DNA of 64,000 bases from Hydnum rufescens UP504 (lineage: Eukaryota > Basidiomycota > Agaricomycetes > Cantharellales > Hydnaceae): NCBI GenBank assembly GCA_014904985.1, contig MU128945.1:285231-349230 (forward strand), read 5' to 3'. The notes beneath the pieces were generated by a model that was not told the origin of the DNA, ran no database searches, and saw nothing but the letters and a program-made list of their open reading frames with translations. Below, in pieces: positions 49,066-60,622 of this stretch. A program made the position numbers and the translations under genes. Positions within the stretch are counted from its first letter, which is position 1. Each line of letters begins with the position of its first letter.

Positions 49066-50539
49066 GATGAGTTAGGGCAGGGGGTAACGATGTTGCGGTC
49101 CTTATAGAACGCTCAAATGTTGTTGCATCCGATTCGAGGTACTATCCGGGATCTAGCGCCCATTTCTGGCATTTACCACCAAACATGGCCACTCTCAGTT
49201 TTTGTCAGGAATGGTGCGAGGGTGTCTAGCAGATGGGAGATTAGCGCTCACACTTTGTTTCCCTCAGCAACAACCTTCTTTCCCCAAGGTGTGCCGTTCA
49301 TTATAACAAATCTTTTGTCACCATCCGAGATTCAGCATTTCACCGCAGTCCGATCCAGCTAGACGAGTAATGGTGCTCTGGTGTCGGTCATGTGGAGCAG
49401 AGGAGCCGAATCAGAACATATGTGTCTATAGAAATGACCTTCTTATAATCACCAAGTACGTGCAAATATTCTTCCTTCCAGCGTGGTTGTAACCAACCAG
49501 GTAATCCAACAGAGAAAAAGCCGGAGTCACTCAAGATCTTGGGACTGATCCGACTTTGGTATATTCATCTTGTTCGACGCCGTCGACTGTCAGACCTAAT
49601 CGAATCTCTTGATACAGCCGCACTGCGATATTGACTGCCCGACATGTCATCATCATGAGTACGCTGTAGTTTCTCAGATCCTTGCAGGCTCCTCTTCTCC
49701 ATGCCTTGACCCTCCATCAGTGCTGTGTTCTACCAAGATCAATCGAAGCGGACCGAGACGCGCATGATTCTTTTCTATGGTGCATCTTCTTTCCTGGGTG
49801 CATGATTCCGTGCATAGTTCACCATTGCCTCAAATGTGATCAGTTTGCACCCACTGCGGGACGAATTTTGTAGACCCTGCGGTTAATCAAAAAGGAGCCG
49901 AACTAGCAGAGGACGCTGGTGATTGAGACAGATTGACAGTGCTCTGTCCGTGATATTTAACAGTACCCATGTACCCACCCACCAATTACACCAAAATGCA
50001 TCCCACCAGGGCGACGATGCGCAGTTGTATGTTCGTATTGTACAATAATACTACACATGATCGAGGACAGTCAAGACCCACTCTGAGCCCCTCACGACCT
50101 CTGAGCAGACGGCCGACTACCTCTGTACAGGATCCTTCAATTGGCGACGTCCTTGCTGCGCAACATGCATGGAACTGGATTTTTCTGGCGGATAATGTGA
50201 TATCGCGACGATGTTGATGTTGATACGCTCGAAACGCATGCAGAGGGTTACTCTGCTTATGTTAGCAGGCGCGACTTCCGCTGCGGGGCGACCTCCCGTT
50301 GTGTTCACTATCCCTAGAGGACCGCTGCGAGGTCTTTTGGAGGCATCATCGGCAGTTCACGGATTTTTTCAGACTCCTACCCTTCATTCTGCAGATACAG
50401 TACCGCCTAATGCCAGTCACCGTCCAATGCCCGAAGGTGATTTTCTTGCTCAGTTTTCACCTAAGCCATTATTGCTTGGGCCATATGTAAACTTACTGCC
50501 ATATACGTCTCTGCCAAACCAAAACACCATAGTGTCATG
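49066..50539. other. Intergenic region, no gene recognised
   Basis: About 1.5 kb. Open frames at 49682-49873 and 50211-50540 (plus) lack family features or splice support. Nothing supported. Confidence 0.45.
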
Positions 50540-51190
50540 AGCCATGAAAAGATACCTCCAAAAAATCAGTTTGGGTCATTTGCTTCCGGTTTCAGAAGCG
50601 CCCAACTTGATATGTGGATGCACATGCACATTTCGGAACACTGGGGATCACTTGTCAGGGGTTCATTATGCCCATCTGGAAGATGAGAGATCTGGCTAAG
50701 ATGAGGAGCTTTAGCCTACCATGTACCAACCTTTTCCGGTCATTGAGTGAGGTTACATAATTTCAACATCTATCAGCAACTTGACAGCTAAATACTTGGT
50801 ACATTGGGTGAGGGGGTAGACAATATGCTCCTCTATATTTCTGGAAAAGTTCAAGTGCTATTCTAAAAATTTGAAGTTTGTGGGTGGTGAGACTTCATTT
50901 CTCCCAGAAATAACTGAAAAAGAGAAATGAGCTATCTTGCCAAATGACTGGCATAACTTGTCTCGTTGTTTCTGAGAATTTTTCAAGTCAGATTTTTGCC
51001 ACCCAGACTGACATGTGGATACATGATAAGGCAGTGGTCAGGAGGGGTTTTGTGTCACAGTTTTTAAGTGTTTCCATGCCACCGTTGCGAGATGATGGCA
51101 CACTTATTCTTAGCGGGAAGACCAACGGAGTGCTGTTCGAGATTTCGTACTTAATGAGCGACGGTGCTCGCGGAAGCGTAACGCACATGT
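50540..51190. repeat. CpG-poor block, probable decayed mobile element
   Basis: This stretch is AT-rich with very few CpG and many TG/CA dinucleotides, unlike both flanks. Near-repeats such as ATGTGGATGCACATGCACAT (50611 on) and ATGTGGATACATGATAAGG (51014 on) suggest element ends. No transposase frame is visible. Boundaries are approximate. Confidence 0.35.
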
Positions 51191-51745
51191 AGAAGAAACA
51201 CGAAGTATGTACATTATGTAATCAAGCTATATCCATCTCAACAGTACTATCCACGCAACGTTACAAGCGTAGTGAAGGAGCTCCGCAAGCAAAAGCAGCG
51301 GCGCTCAAGGCCGGAGGAAGAGATAGACGAAAATGACGGGGACGATGATCTGGACGAGGGAATGGAAGCTGATGGGGATTGGGGGCAGTGGGAGGGTAAT
51401 TGCGGTAGGGAAGCGCTTTTTGGATTTTTTTGGTGTCCTCGGTCTGCGTTCAATTCACGGAATTTCGGCCTCATAAGGGGGTCAGGCCATTCACGGATAT
51501 CAGAGGGGAAAATCCGTCTGGCGAATCAAGCCTCCAATAGAGCTCGCAGGGTCCCGTCCCTAGTCGCTGTCGGAGTCGATTGGTAGCCGTTGACGGTAGG
51601 ATTTTATAAGCAAATTCTATCTTCGAAGCTGCATCCCCCCTAGCAATGAGCGAATCGCACAACGCTATACGACGTGCCATCCTACTTCTGACTGCAGGGC
51701 AAAGGTAAAGCAAAATTCACATATATGCAGCTGGCTCGCGTCTGA
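51191..51745. other. Intergenic region with an orphan coding-like exon
   Basis: At about 51240-51400 (+) a frame reads NVTSVVKELRKQKQRRSRPE followed by the acidic run EEIDENDGDDDLDEGMEADG. This looks like a real charged exon, but no start, partner exon or family can be given. The rest is featureless up to the PAP2 start. Confidence 0.35.
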
Positions 51746-52276
51746 ATGTCAAGTGTCGAGATCATTGCACTTTCCTATACTGCTGTCATCATCACCACGA
51801 AATCGTATGTGGGTCTCTGCATTGGCTTGTCTACTCTCGGTTGTGTGATCAGTGCGAAGCTGGCAAAGCTGATTCTGCGGGAGCCCCGACCCCGACCTGC
51901 TGTCCGCGGACGGACTAAAACCTCGTACGGGTGCGCATTTCACTTAACTCTATCTCCAACTTCCGACCTTCACAAACGTTCATTCAGCATGCCCTCCACA
52001 CATGGTTCTGCTGTGGCTTGTGCGAGCGTCCTCATTTCTTCGGTAGTGCTGCGAACCCCACTATATCCTTGGATCGCTTTGTACGTTTCGGAGGACTGGG
52101 AACCGGTGTGCCGCGCGCTTGTTCCGTTCGTCGTGTTCCCGATCGCATGGGTGATTTGCGCAACGAGGATTTGGAAGGGTCATCACACAGTGAGGCAGGT
52201 CATTGGCGGATTTGCATTTGGGACCATATACGGCTTGACTTGTTTCGAGGCATACATGAGGTTTATTGGCATCTAG
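51746..52276 (+). CDS. PAP2-family phosphatase, dolichyldiphosphatase-like
   Basis: Membrane phosphatase motifs in order: KLAKLILREPRPRP (phosphatase motif 1), SYGMPSTHGSAVACAS (motif 2, PSxH, with the His that assists catalysis), and RIWKGHHTVRQVIGGFAFG (motif 3 with the nucleophilic His). Hydrophobic helices surround them (VEIIALSYTAVIIT, ALVPFVVFPIAWVICA). This resembles Cax4/DOLPP1, which recycles dolichyl pyrophosphate in the ER lumen. One intron of about 60 nt joins SYG to MPSTHG. The start at 51746 leaves a short first membrane segment. Usual family members have an additional N-terminal stretch, so an upstream exon may be missed or the protein is N-truncated. Motif 3 has Gln where many members carry Asp (HxxxD), so activity is not certain. 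Confidence 0.78.
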   Translation: MSSVEIIALSYTAVIITTKSYVGLCIGLSTLGCVISAKLAKLILREPRPRPAVRGRTKTSYGCAFHLTLSPTSDLHKRSFSMPSTHGSAVACASVLISSVVLRTPLYPWIALYVSEDWEPVCRALVPFVVFPIAWVICATRIWKGHHTVRQVIGGFAFGTIYGLTCFEAYMRFIGI

Positions 52277-52436
52277 ACAATCGACATCTTCTACTCCTTG
52301 AGCGAAATTGAGCTACATGCTGATGTCTGACCAGATTAGTGATTAGAGTTGTTCAAATAGTCATATAATCTCGCTTGCGAGTCAGTTAGTCAGTCGAAGT
52401 TGTCGTGCCACTCGGTTGCCTCCGTTCCTTCGCACC

Positions 52437-54555
52437 ATGGCCCTCAGAGCAGACAAACATCAGCGAATCCTAGCAGAGCTATTGACGAGGCCAGGGAATG
52501 GTGATATTATTTCCTAGTTTTTTCACGGACGTCCAATTCTGACCTTTGACGCAGACATATGCGCTGATTGCAGGTCCCGAGCGCCTCGGTAAGCTATTAG
52601 ACTCCCTCACAAACTACCAAGTCCTGACTCTAGACATCCAGATGGGCGGCGTGGAACATAGGTGTCTTTTTATGGTGAGCGGTCAAAATCGCCTAACCGA
52701 TCTAGTATACAATACCTATTTCGCCCCCTGGCCTCAGTGTGCATTGCGCAAGCATACATCGTAAGATGGGCACACATATCAGCAAAGTGTCCGTGGATTT
52801 TTGCCGTTGGCGGGAGCAAGGTTGTTCATCAGCGTCTTTTCTCTTCAGGAAAAGTGTTACATTGGATACATGGACCAAAGAACAAGTCGAAGTGCGTTTC
52901 TCGTCTCTTTCACTTTTAGATGGTTTTAACCCCCTCTTTGATATCGTTTCAGAGCATGAAAACTATGGGGAATCTCAACGCGAATCAGATATTCAATCCC
53001 AATGAGCGTCGTCACCCTCCCCCTCCAGATTCCGACGAAAACGATAGGGGCAGCGACATGGAGAAGTTTATTCGCAACAAGTATCAGTACAAGCAGTTCA
53101 TGGCGTCAGTGCCCGCAACCTCCCCGCCTTCAGCACCACCACCTGTTCCCAAAGACCCTGTCCCCGGTCGCAGTGGCGGTGCGAGCCTCGGATCACAGTC
53201 CGATGTAGAAGATGTCATCCAACTTCGGAGGGCTCCCTCTCGAGCGAAAAGCACTCCAATAGTATCCTCTAAATCTTCATCTCACAGCCAAAATGTACTG
53301 TCCTCTTTTAATCCCCCTCCTGCCTCATCCTCCACTTCATCTCGCGCCCCTGTATTTGGTTCTGGAAATCTACCTTATCGCCCTTCAACAGCGTCTGCTC
53401 TTGAGCCCCCACCTCCCAGCCAGCGTGCGAACTCTAGTAAATCCCAGACATACCCGCAACCTGTTCCCATCCCACCCGACCCATCGCCTCAACCATATAA
53501 CAATCAACCACGACTCCAGTACGCTTCACAGGTGTCGCCCGGCCCCACAAACCCTTTATGGCAGGATATGATGTCCTTGTCACTCTCGCCTGGCGTCACA
53601 TCACCATCGACATCTTCCACCTCCGGTTCGGTGTTCTCCTCTCCCTCGTACGCGAATGGCTCCTCTTTTGAACCCTCCGCCATCCGTTCTTGGTGCGTTT
53701 CGGAGTAACAGCGATGATGTTTTGGGAGCCCCGTCACGCAGTTTCAGTCTGCCTTCGGCTTCGCCGTCGGTCGCTGGTATGTCAGCCTTTGGAAATGCGA
53801 TAGGAGTGCAAACCAATCCCTCAAGTCCGGTTAATCCGTTCTCGCATCTCGGAAGGCAGATGACTGGAACATTCTCAGGCGGAGGAGTGTATGGGAATCA
53901 GCAGAGTACATTGACCAATCCCTTCAATACGGGCGGTGGCACCTCTTTCCTGAATAACCAGATGACAGGGTATCAAGGTGCGCCAACACAACAAGCTACA
54001 TCCCCATGGAGCAGCGTACCGACTTCACACATAGGGCAATCACAACAACAGTCGATATCACAGTCACCGTTCGGGTTCGGCGCGATGGGAGGCATGATGA
54101 ATACCCTACCGTCATCTTCACTCATGTTGGCCAACCCTCAATCGCAATCACAGCAATCTTTTAATATTACTTCCTCTCCCTTCGGCGTGGACGGGGCCCC
54201 TTCCTCGGCACTCTCATTTCAGCAAGCGTACCAAGTGCCCTATACCCCTGGTTCCTCCGCGGCCGCTCCATCCTTCTCCTCACTCCCGTCAACGAACACC
54301 CAGGCACCTTCGCCTTTCCAGCACCCATTCAATATGCCATCTCAGCAACGCCAATCCCCATCGCCTTTTAACAATGTGAACGCTAGTACCCAATCATCTT
54401 TCGCCCAGAGCATGCTCCCTGCACATCTTAAGAACCCGGGGCCCCCTCAGCCCACTAGGAGCAATACGAATCCCTTTGGGGACTTGTGGGCGAGCAGTGC
54501 TTCTCACAATGCTGGTCCGCACGCCGGCGGTTCTGCCTGGAGTGGGGCGCGGTGA
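52437..54555 (+). CDS. ArfGAP protein, Age2/SMAP-like
   Basis: An N-terminal ArfGAP zinc-finger domain: [75 protein letters not shown]. The CxxC...CxxC zinc ligands and the catalytic Arg (IHRKMG) are present. YKQFMASVP ends the domain. A very long Ser/Pro/Gln/Asn-rich tail rich in NPF (NPFSHL, NPFNTG, NPFGDL) follows, as in adaptor-binding ArfGAPs of the TGN/endosome route. Introns near 52501-52552, 52587-52645, 52676-52740, 52787-52850 and 52890-52952, one with a GTCCGT donor. A frame change near 53670-53690 links SYANGSSFEPS to the continuing NPPPSVLGAFRSNSD frame. Part of the tail (53150-53622) is duplicated at 60165-60622. Confidence 0.88.
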
Positions 54556-56164
54556 GGGAAGGACATTGAAGTGGACTTGAACAGGACGGGAACACCATTA
54601 GAGCGATTGCATAAATCGGCTTATTTACAGTAAATCGTCTTACTATACCAATTAAGAGTCATAATATTTTCGAGGTGTACGAGCGGCCTTCGGTGCTTCG
54701 TGTGGCTGCCACGCTAATAATTAGCAAAAAAAAAAAACACACTCTGAAACATCGCTTTGGACCGTACTTACAAGAGGATTTGCGTTGTGTGCTCCGCATC
54801 CTCCTCAGTCACTACGAGCGAGAGAGCGGCCCGAAAGTATCATTACGTAAGCTGTGTAATTTCGCTTCGTTCTAACTACAGTACTAGTATGACTGTCTGC
54901 TGCTGTCTGCTGTTCTTCCGTGCAATCGCTCACTAGGGCAGGAACCCCTTGCTTCCGTAATCGAGTTGTTTTTCAAACACCGTCAATCCGACTCTGGCGT
55001 CTGCTAGTATGGCTCACTATTTCCATACCCTTGGTCGAGTCTCCGAAACTTCCAAGGGATAATTGGCGCTGTGGCACCGAGTGACAACAACAAATAGCAA
55101 GAATTGAAAGAGTCAATGTCTTTTCTTGTTATTTGGCTCGCTACGACGTCATAGTCCGCGTTCGTGCTCCTTGTCTCATTCTCATGTTGACTCTTCTTCC
55201 CCTACGTCCGATAAGGGTCCCGATGCAGCAGCTTCCTGGAGGGGGAACAGGTCTGCTCGTCGCGCCTAAATGTGGGTGCTGGGCCTCTATAAGCTGGGCT
55301 CCTTACAACTTTCCAGTGATTTCCGTTTGACATTGGTCTCATTTACTAGATCCAAGGGATGGCCGTGGGTGTATGCCATTTTCACTGTGGTCAGGCTCCT
55401 TGCGTGCACGGACATATAATGTTCGTATGTCTTTCAATATCGACACTCAAGTGTGCCGCAATGCTCACGCCTAGGATGCCTATTGCAGTCCATTGTCGAA
55501 ATCCACACGTGTCCACAAACATGCGCAGCCGAGCTTGAGCTATTTTGGTCTCACCCCAATCCGCCCCGAATTTAGACGAAAACAACTATTTCATCTCGTG
55601 AAACTCTACGATGTATAGCGCCAGAGATCTTATTGGGGCCCGGCCTCCTGACCCAATTGGTCATACCATATTGGTATTAGTGCCCTTTGAAATGCTGCTT
55701 CACGCATTGGAGATGAATATCTCCCCCCAATTCGGGTTCAGAAAGAGAAAGACCCGGAAGACTCGCAAATCGTAGGACATTTCCAAGGACTCCGTATTTG
55801 GAAACTGATGGTGCGCATGGCGCACCTGTACTGAGGAAGATCTGGACGATACTGAGAAGGTGGGGTCAATTCTGGGTCGACTAGGTCCCCGAGAATAAGG
55901 TCGATTTTGGATCGCTCAAAGATATCATCCGGTCTCATCATTCTGGTCTCTATCTTACGACCCACCTCTTTTCAAGGAGACCGCCAAGTGTGGCAAATCC
56001 GTAGCACTATTCCAAACGTCAACACGTCCTCCGACAATGCCCCAGAAACTCGAAGATGTAGGTCGTACTTCGTATCTTTTGTGCGTTGAGCGACCGCAGT
56101 TTTCTCCAGCGGTTCGTCTTTAGTTGTCGCTCTCTACAGATCTTGACCATCGCTTCGTTTTCCA
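54556..56164. other. Intergenic region absent from the second duplication copy
   Basis: 1.6 kb without a recognised gene. An A12 run lies at about 54726. This stretch, with the 3' end of the ArfGAP gene, has no counterpart in the downstream duplicate. Confidence 0.45.
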
Positions 56165-58711
56165 ATGATTTCTATCTTCAGCACAGTGCAATTCTCTTCT
56201 ACCCAGAAATTGCCAAGGGCCCCCTCCAAGTCGGTGGGATACCTCGACTCTTTTGTGTCTCTTGTGCCCAGCTGCGATGTCGAGACGCCATTGCTACCCC
56301 GGGGGGGGGGGGCAGCGCTTTCTAGCCGAATTCCATTCCGCATAAAACCCCTTATTGCGAATTCGCTAACAAGGCATTGAACTAGCGTTTTTCAACCAAC
56401 TTGATTCTCGCTCATTCATCCAGATCCTCTGATGAATTCACTCCTCTGAGCGTGTTCTACCACCGATGAATTTACCGACAGATTCGCAGACGGATTTACT
56501 GAGGTCAATGAGACCAGTCTTCCCCTTCAAGCGGCTGCTCGTTAGGTGTCTGGAATTCATTTACTCTCCCGGCATATCGCTAATTTAAAATCCGCACCCT
56601 GATTCTCACCTGCGAGAAATTCTATGAGGCACGCCAATTGCACCCGCAAAGAAGACCGTTGTGGCATCTCCCTACACCTTGTCCCACTCGGGCAATTCGC
56701 CTTCCGCACCGCCCCGAATTTCTGTTCGCAATGTTGGGGGTCGAGCATGCGTTTCTCTACGTATGATGTTGTCCATGCACTGAATGATGCATTTCTTCAG
56801 AGCCGAGGCTCTCCCGAGCGTCGTTATCTGCCCAGTAGCTCCTTATGACTAAGGAAATTAGGGTGCACCTTCTCTCCACGTTTGCGAGGCTATTTATGGA
56901 GCGATGCCACTCTTACGTTTTGTAATCGGGCCGATTGCGGCCTGAATCAAGGACTAGCGATTGTCGCGATGACGTCAACAGTTCGAAGGATGTCGTTTCT
57001 TATGTTTAATGTTCTGAGCTATAATCACATTTCACAAAGAGCACCCTCTGGAGTTGGAACAGTCAAAAATCAGCGGCTGGATGTGTAATGTGCATGGTCG
57101 CCAGACTACACCAGTCGGGTCAGGTTTTTTTTTTTTGGCTTGTTTTGTAGCTTACGGCAGTGGTGCTATCGGCCCCCGGTGTGCCTATACTGGATGCAGA
57201 GTGATACACGAGAGGCCACCCCATTATTTGAATGCATCATGAGACTCGCCAAAAGTGAACAATGGCCCATTTCAGAACCATGGCCGTCAGACCCCGAATT
57301 CATCCAAACTCAGGGATAAAATCCTCCACTCTGGAAGCGGGTAGATCACTGAAGACCTTTACAGCTAGTTCAGTAAAGTATATACTGCACAAAAATCCGC
57401 TGAGCAGTAGGTATCACACCTGATTGACAGTTCAGTTTGGAATTCGCTTCGGTGATGGAAATAAATAGCCATCATCTTCCTTGGACCAGGGGGCATTTGA
57501 GACATCACTCCGCTACAGTTAGCGCTCGTTAGCCACATATTTAGAGAGTGGTATGGACGTGCGCCATCGAGGAGCCACAACGGGAGAAACGTGGGTGTAG
57601 TCATCAGAACATGACGATTTTCCGGGGACCTCTATATGGCAGTACTAAGCCACGCTTGATCCTGAATATTTTGAAGTATCGTGGTCTAGGCCCGAGAAGC
57701 CACTATTGAGTACAAGCCTCATGTTTGTACAATACTTTGACTGGTGTCGCATGAATATCGGAGATTCCCGTTCTCCAAATCCAGTCCATCGATCCGATCA
57801 GTTGTAGCGCTTCCTGTTGGTAAATGCATTTCGTGCATACCCCACTTCACGGCACCTGGCTGTACATGGAAGACCCCATGACTTTGAAAACCGAATCCCA
57901 CAATCGGAAGGACTGCACTGTTACAACCTTGAGCCGGGTCACAGGTCCCAGGGGCTCCTGGGCTTCAGACCCACTCATTTTCATCTTTGCTCTACTATCT
58001 GGGGCTCGCATACCGTTGAGCGGGCTTAGTGAGGGATAGATTTCGGCTTACAGATTCATATTAGCCATTATCGCAATTTCAGTCCGCAGTCCTTACTCAA
58101 GCGCCACGGAAATGATTCACAGAGGAACAGCGGTCATTGAACATATTCACGAGGGAACACCAGCTTCTTTCCATGGTTTAATGCTCATCAAATATCCAAA
58201 TAGATTGGACGCATAGCCTCTTCCAATGGGGATTCCGCAGGAACAAAAGCTTTTGCAGCCCTTTGATAAAACTTGTGAGCAACCAATTCAACCCAGTTTT
58301 GCTGAGCTTTCGTTAAAGATTTTCTACTGTGAATGCCGCAATGAAAACTGGTGGGTTCCAGGACCGATAGACTCGGTCCTCGTGACACCACCTCCGGGAC
58401 CCCGAATCCGTGATCCCGGGGTATTTGGATCACGAGGTCAATACTATAATACCCACTTTCTGCATTGGTCCAATATCCATTTCCCTCAGTTTTCCCCACT
58501 AAGGTCATAATCTGCTCAGAATATTACAGGGTGAGTCTGAACCGAACATGTACCACTGAGTCTAGAAGCTGTGGCTGCTTGAATATATTGAAAAAGTGCC
58601 AAGTATGGGTTCACTGCGGTCTAGTGGCTCCTCCCCCGAGCTGCCTGAACATCCAACAAGGCCCAAATTGTGTGTCCCGAGGCGCCTGGATCACTGGACC
58701 AGTCCCCCATC

Positions 58712-58719
58712 TATAAAAA
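58712..58719 (+). promoter_or_regulatory. TATA box of lectin gene A
   Basis: TATAAAAA lies 56 bp before the start codon at 58768. The same element stands at nearly the same distance in the paralogue. Confidence 0.65.
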
Positions 58720-58767
58720 CCCCCAGGGTTCGCCCCGATTTACAGTGACCCCACTCTCACACAAGCA

Positions 58768-59435
58768 ATGTCGGAGCACGCACACCTCCCCAATCCCGAT
58801 GTCTACTTCATCATCAGCCGAGTTCTCGCACCGGATGGTGTAAGGCGTGCGACTAAGTACAATGGTGACAACCAGAAATTGACCTTGGAGCCGTTCAGTG
58901 AGCACGATCAAACGCAGTGGGTAGGCATATTGTGCACTTGTACTCTTGGTCCTGTGCATGTGTGTCTTACGTCCGCATCATTTCATTGCAGTGGGTGATA
59001 GCCTCACTTGATCACGCCACGACTGTGGTCCCGTTCCTGGCCAGAGACCAGCAAGCAGCTCCGAATAACGTCAATAATGTTCAGGGTAATGTTGTCATCG
59101 CAGAGACTGCGGTGAGGCCTCAGCTCTGGCTATTCAGGGGCGGCACCCCTCCTGAGGGACTCCGGTACGCCCCGCTTTGCATTATCAGCGCCTGAACAGA
59201 GCGAACTCACCATTCCGTTCCCTTAAAATTCAAGTATTGACGAGCTTGACAGCTCCGTGGCCGAGCCTAGGGACCGAATCTGGACTGATATAAGAGGGCT
59301 CTCCGGTGACGATGTAAGTTTCCCGGACTTATTCATGTTCTCTCTGCTGAGGACCTAGCTACGCAGATCAATCTTGAACATGAGCACGGAAGCTTTGGGC
59401 AGAGATGGGTTTTGCAGCGCGTCCCCTGGAAGTAA
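58768..59435 (+). CDS. Small beta-trefoil lectin-like protein A
   Basis: Predicted cytosolic protein of about 150 residues, no signal peptide. The start is VYFIISRVLAPDGVRRATKY; pattern and size match fungal beta-trefoil lectins such as CCL2 of Coprinopsis (YYIxNRVLSP type), which bind fucosylated glycans and defend against fungivorous nematodes. Lectin specificity here is inference. Trefoil W-motifs are QWW at the first exon junction, QLWLF and GQRWVLQ near the end. Four exons: introns at 58921-58992 (the conserved Trp follows the acceptor), about 59165-59235 and 59314-59366, all GT-AG. Stop at 59433-59435 after the third W-motif. The paralogue B has the same intron positions. A Kunitz-type mycocypin-like inhibitor is the alternative fold relative. 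Confidence 0.75.
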
Positions 59436-59715
59436 GGGCATGAATGTGCGATAGTCAATTGAGCCGTTTCTCCAAATTTCGATCAAGAATCAATGTACAA
59501 CTACCGGCGTTACGAATACCGATGTTTTTTGGGCTTACCTGGAATATGACCCCCGAGAAACCAGTATTTGATGTGAGCACCTACTCACCGATATTGGGAT
59601 CGACAACCAGGGAGATCAATAGATACAGCGACCAAAGGAAATGTGGACTTGAGTTGACCAAACTACCACCGCCCCCCATGTCCCCTGATAGGTATAGTAA
59701 AACCTGGAACAGAAG

Positions 59716-60164
59716 CTCGACGAAACTGCCGCTGGCCAAAATGCACGAAAGCGAGTAAATTACTGGCCAGAGCTGCGAGCACGTGGGTTGAGAGAAATCG
59801 TTAGTTAAGATCCCATTCTCTAGGTATATTATTTCCTTGACCTCTAGGCAAATTCGATGGCGCCGGCGATGTTGTGGACTGCGCAGATGCAGAGCGAAGC
59901 AACAGCAAGTTTAATCACTGTATTCTCCGACCCATCTCAGGGTTCTTTGCTGGACATCATCAAAATGAAGATTCCGTAGAAAAGGGCCTTGGGTCCAGGA
60001 TGTTATGACGTTACCCATAGTAATGAAGTTCGCAGTATTTACCTGTATTGATGACACGAGCGATGTGTAATCAATTCAATTTTGGCTTCTCAATGTAATT
60101 TCCGTCACCCATCCACCTAGAACTAGCCAGAGATGACCATCCCTCGACTGGGTATGAGTCTGCT
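59716..60164. other. Spacer between duplication units
   Basis: About 450 bp with no match in the rest of the window that I can see. A 40-codon frame from about 59869 is unassigned. Confidence 0.4.
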
Positions 60165-60622
60165 CCGCTACCTGTTGCCGAAGAATGGACCCGGTGCAGC
60201 GGCGGGGCGAGCCTCGGATCCCAGTCCGACGTGGGAGATGCGATCCAACGCCTCTCGAGCGAGATCAATAGTGTCCTCTAAATCCCCATCTCACAGCCAA
60301 AATTTACTGGCCTCTTTTAGTCCTCCTCTTTCCTCATCTTCCACTTCATCCCATGCCTCTGCATTTGGTTCTGGAAATCTGCCTCATCGCCCTTCAACAG
60401 CGTCTGCTCTTGAACCCCCACCTCCCATCCAGCGTACGAACCCTCGTGAAGCCCAGACATACCAGCAGCCTGTTCCCATCCCACCCGACCCATCGCCTCA
60501 ACCATTCAACAATCAATCACGACTTCAGTATGCTTTGCAGGTATCACCCCCTCCACAAATCGTTTATGGCAGGATATGACGTCCTTATCTCTCACCTGTC
60601 ACATCACCATCGACATCTTCTA
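60165..60622 (+). pseudogene. Duplicated fragment of the ArfGAP tail
   Basis: Corresponds to 53150-53622 of the ArfGAP gene: SSKSPSHSQN against SSKSSSHSQN, FGSGNLPHRPSTASALEPPP, PVPIPPDPSPQPFNNQSRLQ. It lacks the zinc-finger domain and everything after the segment. Its open frame ends at 60579. It begins weakly near 60165 and is solid from about 60190. At 60620-60623 the match jumps to sequence homologous to about 56170, so 2.5 kb of the parental locus is missing at this junction. Not a functional gene. Confidence 0.85.

Larger units (their letters stand above)
56165..59715 (+). repeat. Segmental duplication, unit A
   Basis: Aligns in the same order and orientation with 60623 to the window end. 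Shared blocks include CCAGTCTTCCCCTTCAAGCGG (56517 and 61028), TGGGGGTCGAGC (56733 and 61220), CAGACCCACTCATTTTCATC against CAGACACACTCATTTTCATC (57966 and 61743), TGGGGATTCCGCAG (58226 and 62374), the lectin gene, and the downstream GATCAAGAATCA (59481 and 63743). The units are clearly diverged. Unit A has about 750 bp (near 57170-57920) with no match in unit B, and a G12 run at 56301-56312 missing in B. It lacks the LTR-like insertion. Confidence 0.85.
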
